From assembly GCA_021129785.1 (NCBI GenBank), contig JAJOKQ010000104.1, positions 1 to 5,597 of the forward strand: DNA of 5,597 nt. Direction: 5' to 3'. The stretch comes from Clostridiales bacterium. Lineage in GTDB: Bacteria > Bacillota > Clostridia > Peptostreptococcales > NVVX01. The notes beneath the pieces were generated by a model. The model had not been told where the DNA came from. It saw only the letters and a program-made list of their open reading frames with translations, and did no database searches. This document shows, in pieces, positions 1 to 5,516 of the stretch. How positions within the stretch are numbered: the first letter of the stretch is position 1; each line of letters starts with the position of its first letter. The position numbers and the translations under genes are program-made.

Positions 1-368
1 GAAGAGCAGTTTTAGAAGTTATTATTACCAACGAAGGTGAGCACTTAAGCACAGAAGAAATTTACGATATAGTGAAAAAGAATTGCCCGGATATCGGATT
101 AGCGACTGTATATAGGACTATTCAATTGCTAGATAAATTAGATGTTATATCGACGCTGTACTTAGATGATGGATGTAACAGATATGAATTTAACATTCAA
201 AATGGTGAACATCATCACCATCATTTGATTTGTGAGAGTTGTAGTAAAGTCATTGAAGTGAAAATTGATTTGCTCGAAAAATTAGAAGAAGAGATACAAG
301 TTAATTATGGATTTGAGATTTTAGACCATAAAGTTCAGTTTTATGGAAAGTGTGAAACCTGTAAATAA
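1..368 (+). CDS. fur: Fur-family metal-dependent transcriptional regulator, 5'-truncated by window edge
   Basis: This is the 3' part of a ferric uptake regulator family repressor, a cytoplasmic dimer that binds operators when loaded with metal. The reading frame is open to the first complete codon at position 3, giving 121 visible residues; the family is usually about 140-150, so roughly 20 N-terminal residues lie outside. The GTG at 72 is an internal valine, not a start. Visible in order (numbered from the edge): the winged-helix DNA-binding domain with the recognition-helix motif IGLATVYRT (31-39), the hinge LDDGCNRYEF, a histidine run (70-74) running into LICESC with C77 and C80, and a C-terminal CETC with C117 and C120. 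The two CxxC pairs fit the structural zinc site, and the histidines the regulatory metal site. Fur, PerR and Zur cannot be separated with certainty; the overall match looks most like Fur. The visible part has no missing key residue. An inverted repeat follows the stop by about 30 bases. Confidence 0.93.
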   Translation, partial: RAVLEVIITNEGEHLSTEEIYDIVKKNCPDIGLATVYRTIQLLDKLDVISTLYLDDGCNRYEFNIQNGEHHHHHLICESCSKVIEVKIDLLEKLEEEIQVNYGFEILDHKVQFYGKCETCK

Positions 369-398
369 CAGAACTCCTTATCTAATAAAAAAATAGAG

Positions 399-439
399 GA
401 AATATTCAAAATTGACGTTAGTTTAATTTTGAATATTTC
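399..439 (+). terminator. Perfect 15-bp inverted repeat downstream of fur, probable terminator
   Basis: Arms at 399-413 (GAAATATTCAAAATT) and 425-439 (AATTTTGAATATTTC) are exact reverse complements, separated by an 11-base loop. On the + strand the tail is only moderately T-rich (TATTCTATTT). On the - strand the stem is followed after five bases by seven T's (complement of 387-393), so it could also act in the reverse direction. The stem has very little G or C, so it is a weaker terminator than the classical type. The position just after the fur stop supports a terminator role. Confidence 0.6.
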
Positions 440-448
440 TATTCTATT

Positions 449-479
449 TGGACAATAATTGTGGTAGAATGTATATATT
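449..479 (+). promoter_or_regulatory. Candidate sigma-A promoter P1 upstream of RNase J
   Basis: There are two ways to read this promoter. One is a -35 TGGACA (449-454; 5 of 6 to TTGACA), a 17-base spacer and a -10 TATATA (472-477). The other is an extended -10 TGGTAGAAT (462-470; 5 of 6 in the hexamer plus TG) with a poor -35. It lies just after the fur hairpin, as expected for an independent RNase J transcription unit. Predicted from sequence alone. Confidence 0.4.
450..464. promoter_or_regulatory. Fur-box-like palindrome inside candidate promoter P1
   Basis: The core ACAATAATTGT (452-462) is a palindrome around A457. Extended to 15 bases, it matches the 7-1-7 Fur-family consensus TGATAATnATTATCA at 9 of 14 positions, and the PerR version slightly less well. 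It sits between the -35 and -10 elements, a typical repressor operator position. The gene just upstream encodes a Fur-family protein. The match is partial and short palindromes are common in AT-rich DNA, so this is a hypothesis. Confidence 0.25.
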
Positions 480-575
480 GTTGTAGTGTGCGGAATTTAT
501 TGTGTTGTATTTTACGAGAATTGTGAAATTGCAAGGGATTTTTTTGTGTGCGTGCGTATTGCAGACCTTCACTTT

Positions 576-605
576 TTGCGTGTAAAATAATAAGACTAAT
601 ATAAT
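576..605 (+). promoter_or_regulatory. Candidate sigma-A promoter P2 proximal to RNase J
   Basis: A perfect -10 TATAAT (600-605) is preceded, after 18 bases, by TTGCGT (576-581), which matches only the first three bases of TTGACA. Transcription would begin near 612 and give a leader of about 65 nt. A TATAAT can occur by chance in such AT-rich DNA, so support is moderate. Confidence 0.4.
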
Positions 606-660
606 TAGAAATCGCTGTAATGAAAAATATAGGAGTAAAGTAGATTAAGTAGTTAGTAAA

Positions 661-678
661 AAGGAGAGAAATTTATTG
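661..678 (+). promoter_or_regulatory. Ribosome binding site fixing a TTG start for RNase J
   Basis: AAGGAGAG (661-668) ends the GGAG core 9 bases before TTG at 676. There is no in-frame ATG nearby: the frame closes upstream at the TAA at 646-648, and the first internal Met is at residue 46, inside the conserved fold. The TTG start is therefore well supported. Confidence 0.85.
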
Positions 679-2346
679 GGTAGAAAACCTACAAAACTAA
701 AAATAATCCCATTAGGCGGATTAGACGAAATAGGGAAGAACATTACGGTTATTGAGTATAGGGATGAAATTATAGTCATTGATTGTGGACTAAGTTTTCC
801 TGATGAAGAGATGTTAGGAATAGATATTGTTATACCGGACGTTACGTATTTAGAAAAGAACGTTGATAAAATTAAGGGAATACTATTAACACATGGACAC
901 GAAGATCATATTGGTGCGTTGCCGTATGTTTTGAAAAAAACAAACGTGCCAGTGTACGGAACAAACCTTACTCTTGGTCTTGTAGAAAACAAATTAAAAG
1001 AACATAAACTTTCAAATGTAACTTTAAATAAAGTGAAAGCTGGGCAAGAAATTAACGTAGGACTTTTTAAAGTTGAATTTATTCGCATGAACCACAGTAT
1101 ACCTGATGCATGTGGAATTGCTATTTATACACCGCTGGGAATCATTTTTCACACTGGAGATTTTAAAGTAGATTACACCCCGATTGACGGAAATATGATT
1201 GATTTACACAAAATTGCGGAGATTGGCAAAAAAGGTGTTTTAGTAATGTTGGCAGATAGTACTAACGTAGATAGACCTGGCTCTACAATGTCTGAAAAGA
1301 GTGTTGGCGCAACATTTGAAAATATTTTTAGAGCAACGGATCAAAGAATAATTGTAGCAACTTTTGCATCGAATGTACATAGAGTACAACAAATAATTGA
1401 TGCAGCACATAAATTTGGAAGAAAAGTCGCAGTATCAGGAAGAAGTATGATTAATGTAGTAAGAGTCGCGAACCAACTGGGGACGTTGACTGTTCCAGAA
1501 GGATTAATAATAGATATTGACGATATGAATGGATTAGATGATTCTCAAGTAGTAATAATTACGACTGGAAGTCAAGGTGAACCTATGGCAGCACTATCTA
1601 GAATGGCTAGTGCCGAACACAGAAAGATCGTTATAAAGCAAGGAGACGTAGTTGTATTTTCGTCTACACCTATACCAGGAAATGAAAAAACAGTAAGCAG
1701 AGTTATTAACCAGCTGTTTAAAAAAGGTGCTGAAGTTATTTATAAAAGCTTAGCTGATGTGCATGTTTCTGGACATGCTTGTCGTGAAGAACTAAAACTG
1801 ATGCATAGACTTGTTAATCCAAAATACTTTATACCTGCACATGGAGAATATAGGCACTTAAAGAGTCACGGAAAATTAGCTGAAGAACTAGGAATGCCAA
1901 AGGAAAATACATTTGTCATTCAAAATGGAGATGTAGTGGAATTTACAAAAGACACCGCTAAAGTAAATGGAAATGTCCCTTCTGGAAGAATACTTGTAGA
2001 TGGTTTAGGTGTTGGAGATGTAGGAAATATTGTTCTTAGAGATCGAAAGCATCTTGGAGAAGATGGCTTAATGGTTGTAGTTCTTACAATTTCAAGTAAA
2101 ACAGGCAAGATCGTGGCAGGGCCAGATATAATTTCAAGAGGATTTGTGTATGTTAGGGAATCTGAAAATTTGATGGGAGAAGCAAGAAATGTTGTTAGTG
2201 AAGCACTAAAAGTTTGTGAGAATCAAAATATTATTGAGTGGTCTGTGTTGAAAAACACAACAAAAGATGTATTAAGAAGTTACTTATACGAAAAAACAAA
2301 GAGAAGACCAATGATATTGCCTGTAGTTATGGAAGTGCAGAAATAG
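676..2346 (+). CDS. rnjA: Ribonuclease J (metallo-beta-lactamase / beta-CASP RNase)
   Basis: RNase J is a cytoplasmic two-zinc ribonuclease with 5'-to-3' exonuclease and endonuclease activity, central to mRNA decay and to rRNA and small RNA maturation in Firmicutes. The 556 residues match the usual ~555. The beta-lactamase core carries HGHEDH (73-78) with ligands H73, H75, D77 and H78, then H140 in MNHS, D162 in HTGDF and H389 in PAHGEYRH. The beta-CASP insert shows LADSTN (192-197), FASNVHR (230-236), SGRSM (254-258) and TTGSQGEP (296-303); HVSGHA (363-368) precedes the last core strand. The C-terminal ~120 residues form the extra domain typical of RNase J, with a GPDIISRGF motif near 482-490. 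All expected metal ligands are present, so it should be active (J1-like rather than a degenerate J2-like paralogue). It starts with TTG behind a strong AAGGAG site. A YlbF-family gene follows 75 bases later with no clear terminator between, suggesting co-transcription. Confidence 0.97.
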   Translation: MGRKPTKLKIIPLGGLDEIGKNITVIEYRDEIIVIDCGLSFPDEEMLGIDIVIPDVTYLEKNVDKIKGILLTHGHEDHIGALPYVLKKTNVPVYGTNLTLGLVENKLKEHKLSNVTLNKVKAGQEINVGLFKVEFIRMNHSIPDACGIAIYTPLGIIFHTGDFKVDYTPIDGNMIDLHKIAEIGKKGVLVMLADSTNVDRPGSTMSEKSVGATFENIFRATDQRIIVATFASNVHRVQQIIDAAHKFGRKVAVSGRSMINVVRVANQLGTLTVPEGLIIDIDDMNGLDDSQVVIITTGSQGEPMAALSRMASAEHRKIVIKQGDVVVFSSTPIPGNEKTVSRVINQLFKKGAEVIYKSLADVHVSGHACREELKLMHRLVNPKYFIPAHGEYRHLKSHGKLAEELGMPKENTFVIQNGDVVEFTKDTAKVNGNVPSGRILVDGLGVGDVGNIVLRDRKHLGEDGLMVVVLTISSKTGKIVAGPDIISRGFVYVRESENLMGEARNVVSEALKVCENQNIIEWSVLKNTTKDVLRSYLYEKTKRRPMILPVVMEVQK

Positions 2347-2421
2347 TTAAGCACATGAAATATTTTTTGGAACACTTCAATTGCTAGGGGAAACAAAAAA
2401 AAACAAGAAAGAGGGATAATT

Positions 2422-2802
2422 ATGATAACCTATGACAATGCACATAAACTAGCTAAATCACTAAAGGAATGCGATGAATATAAAGCATATAAAGAATTAG
2501 AGAAAAAGATTGCAGCAAATTCTAAAACTAGAAAAATGGTTGATGATTTTAGAAAAAGACAGTTTGAAATACGAAGTGCTCAAATGATGGGGCAGAAAAT
2601 TGAAGAAAGCAAAATTGAAAAAATAAAAGAATTACAAGGGATTATGATTAAAGATCCGACGGTCAGCGAATTTATGCATGCGGAGTATAGGTTGAGCCAA
2701 ATGTTAAGCGATATTTATAAAATTATTGGTGAAGCACTAGATCTTAACTTTAATAAAGATGAAAAAGATGTTGAAGGTAAAAAAATTGATGAAGCAAAAT
2801 AA
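2422..2802 (+). CDS. YlbF/YmcA family protein (Com_YlbF), probable RNA-processing cofactor
   Basis: This is a 126-residue, highly charged, mostly alpha-helical cytoplasmic protein of the YlbF/YmcA family. In Bacillus subtilis, YlbF, YmcA and YaaT form a complex that works with RNase Y in mRNA maturation and affects competence, sporulation and biofilm formation. The N-terminal part (about 1-30, with A-x-x-L-A-x-S-L followed by EYKAYKELE), the middle heptad-like region (about 30-75, KMVDDFRKRQFEIR and KIEKIKELQ) and the helix after KDPTVSEF (about 80-108) match the family layout. The last ~15 residues are a Lys/Asp/Glu-rich tail, probably disordered. Only one cysteine (C17) is present. A GAGGG site (2411-2415) sits 6 bases before the ATG. 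Placement directly behind RNase J suggests a role in RNA decay, though the partner nuclease is not shown by the sequence. YlbF versus YmcA identity is not resolved, so no symbol is given. Confidence 0.88.
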   Translation: MITYDNAHKLAKSLKECDEYKAYKELEKKIAANSKTRKMVDDFRKRQFEIRSAQMMGQKIEESKIEKIKELQGIMIKDPTVSEFMHAEYRLSQMLSDIYKIIGEALDLNFNKDEKDVEGKKIDEAK

Positions 2803-2820
2803 TTTTAGATAATTATATTA

Positions 2821-2853
2821 AATAATGCGTGAAACTATTTCACGTATTATTTT
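2821..2853 (+). terminator. 14-bp hairpin between the ylbF-like gene and trmR, probable terminator
   Basis: Arms at 2821-2834 (AATAATGCGTGAAA) and 2838-2851 (TTTCACGTATTATT) pair over 14 bp with a single G-U, leaving a 3-base CTA loop, and run into TTTTC. It lies 18 bases after the upstream stop. It probably ends or attenuates the RNase J unit. Because it lies only about 50 bases before the trmR start with little room for a downstream promoter, it could also be a 5'-leader or processing stem-loop for the next transcript. Confidence 0.65.
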
Positions 2854-2887
2854 CTGAATTTATTGATTATGGCTATTAGCTTAAAAA

Positions 2888-2904
2888 AGGAGATGCCCAT
2901 TTTG
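2888..2904 (+). promoter_or_regulatory. Ribosome binding site deciding the trmR start (TTG at 2902)
   Basis: AGGAG (2888-2892), preceded by five more A's, lies 9 bases before TTG at 2902. The upstream in-frame candidates, TTG 2863 and ATG 2869, have no Shine-Dalgarno sequence and directly follow a hairpin. ATG 2893 abuts the AGGAG itself. TTG 2902 gives a 218-residue protein, close to the ~217 of the Bacillus relative. Confidence 0.8.
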
Positions 2905-3558
2905 AGTGATATTTTGAATCCATCTGTGGAAAAATACATTAGAAACATAATACCAACAAGCACGGGTGTTCTGTCTGATATGGAAGAGTATGCGCGTGAA
3001 AACCATGTGCCAATAATTCATAGAGAAGTAGCTACATTAGTAAAAGTGCTTACTAAAACAAGCGGTGCAACTAAAATTCTTGAGATAGGAACAGCTATTG
3101 CATATTCAGCAATCACTTTTTGTATTGCAATGGGCAAAATCGGTAGTATTACTACTATAGAACGTGATGAAAATATGTGTAGAATTGCAACATCTAACAT
3201 TGAAAAATCGAATCTGAAAGAAAGAATCAAGCTTATACAGGGCGATGCAAATGACGTTTTAAGGTACTTAGATGAAGAGTATGACCTAATATTCCTAGAC
3301 AGCGCTAAGGGTCAATATAATAGATATTTGAGTGATCTACTACGTCTATTAAAAAACGGTGGCATGCTTATTTCAGATAATGTATTATATAAGGGGATGG
3401 TTGCAGATGACAAATTAGTACTTAAAAGAAAAAAAACGATTGTTAAGAAATTGCGAGCTTATCTAACAACTATAACAAATCATCCAGAACTTGATACGTG
3501 CATTCTTCCAATAGGTGATGGTGTAGCAATTAGTTGCAAAAAAGCAGGAGGGAATTAG
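2902..3558 (+). CDS. trmR: SAM-dependent O-methyltransferase, TrmR/YrrM-like (tRNA 5-hydroxyuridine methyltransferase)
   Basis: This is a class I SAM-dependent O-methyltransferase of the metal-dependent family 3 (catechol-OMT-like) fold, 218 residues from the TTG start chosen by its ribosome binding site. The SAM-binding motif I is KILEIGTAIAYSA (58-70), with the acidic residue of motif II at E87 in TTIERDE and a GDA motif at 114-116. The metal/catalytic residues are visible as D133 in LIFLDSAKGQY and D159-N160 in ISDNVLY. In Bacillus subtilis the relative YrrM (TrmR) methylates 5-hydroxyuridine at tRNA position 34 to 5-methoxyuridine, which aids decoding of four-fold codon boxes. The adjacent U32 gene encodes the expected hydroxylation partner, two bases downstream, and supports the same role here. 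The substrate is inferred from this context, because many relatives in the family act on small catechol-like molecules. No membrane segment or signal peptide is seen. Confidence 0.88.
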   Translation: MSDILNPSVEKYIRNIIPTSTGVLSDMEEYARENHVPIIHREVATLVKVLTKTSGATKILEIGTAIAYSAITFCIAMGKIGSITTIERDENMCRIATSNIEKSNLKERIKLIQGDANDVLRYLDEEYDLIFLDSAKGQYNRYLSDLLRLLKNGGMLISDNVLYKGMVADDKLVLKRKKTIVKKLRAYLTTITNHPELDTCILPIGDGVAISCKKAGGN

Positions 3559-3563
3559 TAATG
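3546..3563 (+). promoter_or_regulatory. Ribosome binding site deciding the U32 gene start (ATG at 3561)
   Basis: AGGAGGG (3546-3552), a near-perfect anti-16S match, lies within the end of trmR, 8 bases before ATG 3561. The upstream in-frame TTG at 3534 lacks such a site and would add nine residues not expected before the conserved VELLAPAGD start. The arrangement suggests translational coupling to trmR. Confidence 0.88.
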
Positions 3564-4793
3564 AGTAAAGTTGAGTTATTAGCACCTGCTGGCGATTTAG
3601 AAAGACTTAAAATAGCAGTTTTGTATGGTGCAGATGCTGTATACTTAGGTGGCCAAATATTTGGAATGCGTGCTACAGCCAAAAACTTCACACTTAGCCA
3701 GTTAAAGGAAGGTGTATTATTTGCACATGAAAGAGGAGTTAAAATTTATCTTACAGTAAATATTATTCCTCATAACGAAGATTTAGCTGATTTAACAGAA
3801 TATATAAAACAAATCCATGAAATTGGGGTTGATGCAGTTATTGTATCGGACCTTGGTACTTTTGGAATTATAAAGGAATTAGTTCCAGACATAGAAATAC
3901 ACATTAGCACACAAGCCAATATAACTAACTATGCAACAGTTAATTTTTGGAACAAACTAGGTGCTAAAAGAGTGGTGCTTGCAAGGGAACTGTCTTTTAA
4001 TGAAATAAATGAAATTAATAGCAAAAAATCTGAAGGAGTTGATTTAGAAGCATTTGTGCATGGGGCTATGTGCATATCTTACTCCGGACGATGCCTTTTA
4101 AGTAACTACATGGCAAACAGAGATGCAAATAAGGGCGAATGTGCTCAGCCCTGTCGCTGGAACTATTACTTAGTTGAGGAAAAACGCCCAAATGAGTTTA
4201 TGCCAATATACGAAGACGATAAAGGCACGTATATTATGAACTCGAAAGACTTATGTATGATTGGATATATCCCTGAGTTAATAAAATCAGGCATAACCAG
4301 TTTAAAAATTGAAGGTAGAATGAAAACAGCGTACTACGTTGCAACAACAGTTAGAGCGTACAGAATGGCAATAGACAGTTACTATGAAAACCCTAGTGAG
4401 TGGACATTAAACCCTGAATGGATGAAAGAACTAAAAAAATCTAGTCACAGAGATTATACCACTGGCTTTTATCTACAGAAACCAGATCAGAATGCACATT
4501 TATACAATGATATATCATATTTGAGAAGTTTTGATTTTATCGCATTAGTATTAGACTATGATCAACAGACAGGCATTGCGACTGTAGAGCAAAGAAACCG
4601 TTTTTTTAAAGGAGACAAGGTAGAAATAATTGGTCCTAATCATGAATTATTATATTCAATAATTGTAGATATGTGGGATGAAAAAGAAAATGGAATAGAA
4701 GTTGCACCACATCCAAAACAAATTGTTAGAATAAAGCTAGATTGCGAAGTTGAAAAGTATTCAATAATAAGAAAAGAAAAAACTGACAATTAA
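3561..4793 (+). CDS. trhP: U32-family protein, TrhP-like (tRNA wobble uridine 5-hydroxylation)
   Basis: This is a 410-residue U32 'peptidase' family protein. Despite the name, characterised relatives are RNA hydroxylation factors: E. coli TrhP (YegQ) and Bacillus YrrN/YrrO (TrhP1/TrhP2) are needed for 5-hydroxyuridine at tRNA position 34, and RlhA acts on 23S rRNA. The N-terminal TIM-barrel-like part begins VELLAPAGD (4-12), with YGADAVYLGG (22-31) and ISTQANITNY (115-124). The family signature spans 164-200: AFVHGAMC, SGRC, GECAQPCRW. Its four cysteines, C171, C178, C194 and C198, are the likely iron-sulfur ligands. SLKIEGRMK (247-255) follows, and a small C-terminal beta-barrel-like domain covers about 325-405. 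The length is nearer YrrO/TrhP2 than the shorter YrrN; only one such gene is present here, where Bacillus has two in tandem. It starts two bases after trmR, and udk follows after 34 bases. RlhA-type specificity is less likely, given the TrmR neighbour. Confidence 0.9.
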   Translation: MSKVELLAPAGDLERLKIAVLYGADAVYLGGQIFGMRATAKNFTLSQLKEGVLFAHERGVKIYLTVNIIPHNEDLADLTEYIKQIHEIGVDAVIVSDLGTFGIIKELVPDIEIHISTQANITNYATVNFWNKLGAKRVVLARELSFNEINEINSKKSEGVDLEAFVHGAMCISYSGRCLLSNYMANRDANKGECAQPCRWNYYLVEEKRPNEFMPIYEDDKGTYIMNSKDLCMIGYIPELIKSGITSLKIEGRMKTAYYVATTVRAYRMAIDSYYENPSEWTLNPEWMKELKKSSHRDYTTGFYLQKPDQNAHLYNDISYLRSFDFIALVLDYDQQTGIATVEQRNRFFKGDKVEIIGPNHELLYSIIVDMWDEKENGIEVAPHPKQIVRIKLDCEVEKYSIIRKEKTDN

Positions 4794-4827
4794 ATTATAA
4801 ATATAATAGAGTAGGAAGGGTGATAAT

Positions 4828-5460
4828 GTGTATAGACCGATTCTCATAGGGATAGCAGGAGGCACAGGGTCGGGTAAGAGTACTGTCGCTAGAGCAATAT
4901 TTGAGACTTTGCAAGAAAAAAACATTGCAATTATTGAGCAAGATTCGTATTATAATGATCAAGAACATTTAACATATGAAGAAAGAATCAAAACAAACTA
5001 CGACCACCCACTAGCGTTTGATACTTCTCTTTTGATTGAGCATTTAAATGCACTTTTAGAAAATAAAGTGATACAAAAACCTATATATGATTTCTCTGAG
5101 CATAATAGAAAAAAGGAAACAATTACGATTGAGCCTAAAGACATTGTTATTTTAGAAGGAATTATGATATTAGATGATGTGAAATTAAGAAATATGCTAG
5201 ATATTAAAATTTTTGTGGACACTGACTCGGACGTGCGAATAATAAGAAGAATTCTTAGAGACATTAATTCAAGGGGAAGAAGTTTAGATTCAGTTATAGA
5301 ACAGTATTTAGCAACTGTCAGACCAGCACATCTTCAATTTGTAGAACCAAATAAAAGATATGCTGATATCATTATTCCAGAAGGTGGCTACAACCAAGTT
5401 GCAATAGATATTATGGTTACTAAAATCCAATCGATAATTGCAGAAAGAAATAATAACTAA
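4828..5460 (+). CDS. udk: Uridine kinase (uridine/cytidine monophosphokinase)
   Basis: Uridine kinase phosphorylates uridine and cytidine to UMP and CMP with ATP or GTP, the key pyrimidine salvage step in the cytoplasm. The 210 residues match the bacterial family length. The P-loop is GGTGSGKS (11-18). EQDSYY (37-42) carries the expected catalytic aspartate D39. NYDHP (57-61) and PIYDFSEHNR (85-94) are nucleoside-binding segments, ILEGIMIL (108-115) is the Walker-B-like strand, and RRILRDINSRGRS (140-152) is the lid with its arginines. The start is GTG at 4828, behind AGGAAGG with about 8 bases of spacing; an overlapping ATG at 4826 is out of frame. It follows trhP by 34 bases without a terminator, so it is likely the third gene of a trmR-trhP-udk unit, the order also found in Bacillus. 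A terminator-like hairpin follows within 10 bases. Confidence 0.97.
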   Translation: MYRPILIGIAGGTGSGKSTVARAIFETLQEKNIAIIEQDSYYNDQEHLTYEERIKTNYDHPLAFDTSLLIEHLNALLENKVIQKPIYDFSEHNRKKETITIEPKDIVILEGIMILDDVKLRNMLDIKIFVDTDSDVRIIRRILRDINSRGRSLDSVIEQYLATVRPAHLQFVEPNKRYADIIIPEGGYNQVAIDIMVTKIQSIIAERNNN

Positions 5461-5466
5461 ATATTT

Positions 5467-5516
5467 AATCCCTTGTACATTGGATAATACTAAAGAAAAA
5501 GGTACAGGGGATTTTT
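5467..5516 (+). terminator. Terminator-like hairpin after udk that includes the next gene's ribosome binding site
   Basis: The 5' arm AATCCCTTGTAC (5467-5478) pairs with GTACAGGGGATT (5502-5513) over 12 bp with one G-U. The loop is 23 bases, and a run of five T's (5512-5516) follows. This fits an intrinsic terminator for the udk operon. The AGGGG of the 3' arm is also the only ribosome binding site for the ATG at 5517, so the stem could block translation or attenuate read-through into the next gene. Confidence 0.7.

Larger units (their letters stand above)
369..675 (+). other. Intergenic region between fur and RNase J: hairpin, candidate promoters, leader
   Basis: This 307-base gap holds no convincing gene. 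Its first part carries a perfect AT-rich inverted repeat (399-439). The middle carries a candidate promoter with a palindrome in its spacer (449-479). The rest would be a leader of up to about 190-200 nt for RNase J if transcription starts near 477-484, or about 65 nt if the second candidate promoter (576-605) is used. The leader contains a 15-base strictly alternating pyrimidine-purine run (545-559) rich in GTGC, unusual against the AT-rich surroundings. I found no recognisable riboswitch, T-box or tRNA-like element. Short open frames at 486-590 and 620-643 lack ribosome binding sites. Confidence 0.6.

Noticed and set aside
72..368. GTG at 72 as the start of a 98-residue protein
   Set aside because: The frame continues upstream to the window edge with residues matching the Fur winged-helix domain, so 72 is an internal valine codon.
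486..590. Open frame of 34 codons in the RNase J leader
   Set aside because: It has no ribosome binding site, begins with GTG, has an unusual composition and shows no recognisable motif; it is probably chance.
620..643. Seven-codon ATG frame in the leader
   Set aside because: It is very short and has no Shine-Dalgarno sequence before it.
906..1088. Minus-strand open frame inside RNase J
   Set aside because: It is a shadow of the coding strand with no ribosome binding site or family resemblance. The same applies to the minus-strand frames at 1920-2108, 3018-3230 and 4998-5264.
2863..2901. Longer N-terminus for the O-methyltransferase (TTG 2863 or ATG 2869)
   Set aside because: There is no ribosome binding site in front of these, they follow a hairpin directly, and a strong AGGAG sits properly before TTG 2902.
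3534..3560. TTG at 3534 as the start of the U32 gene
   Set aside because: AGGAGGG lies downstream of it and is correctly placed for ATG 3561; the extra nine residues overlap trmR and are not expected before the conserved start.
4783..4807. Possible promoter before udk (CTGACA and TATAAT)
   Set aside because: The two hexamers are only 13 bases apart, too close for sigma-A. No terminator separates trhP and udk, so co-transcription is the simpler reading.
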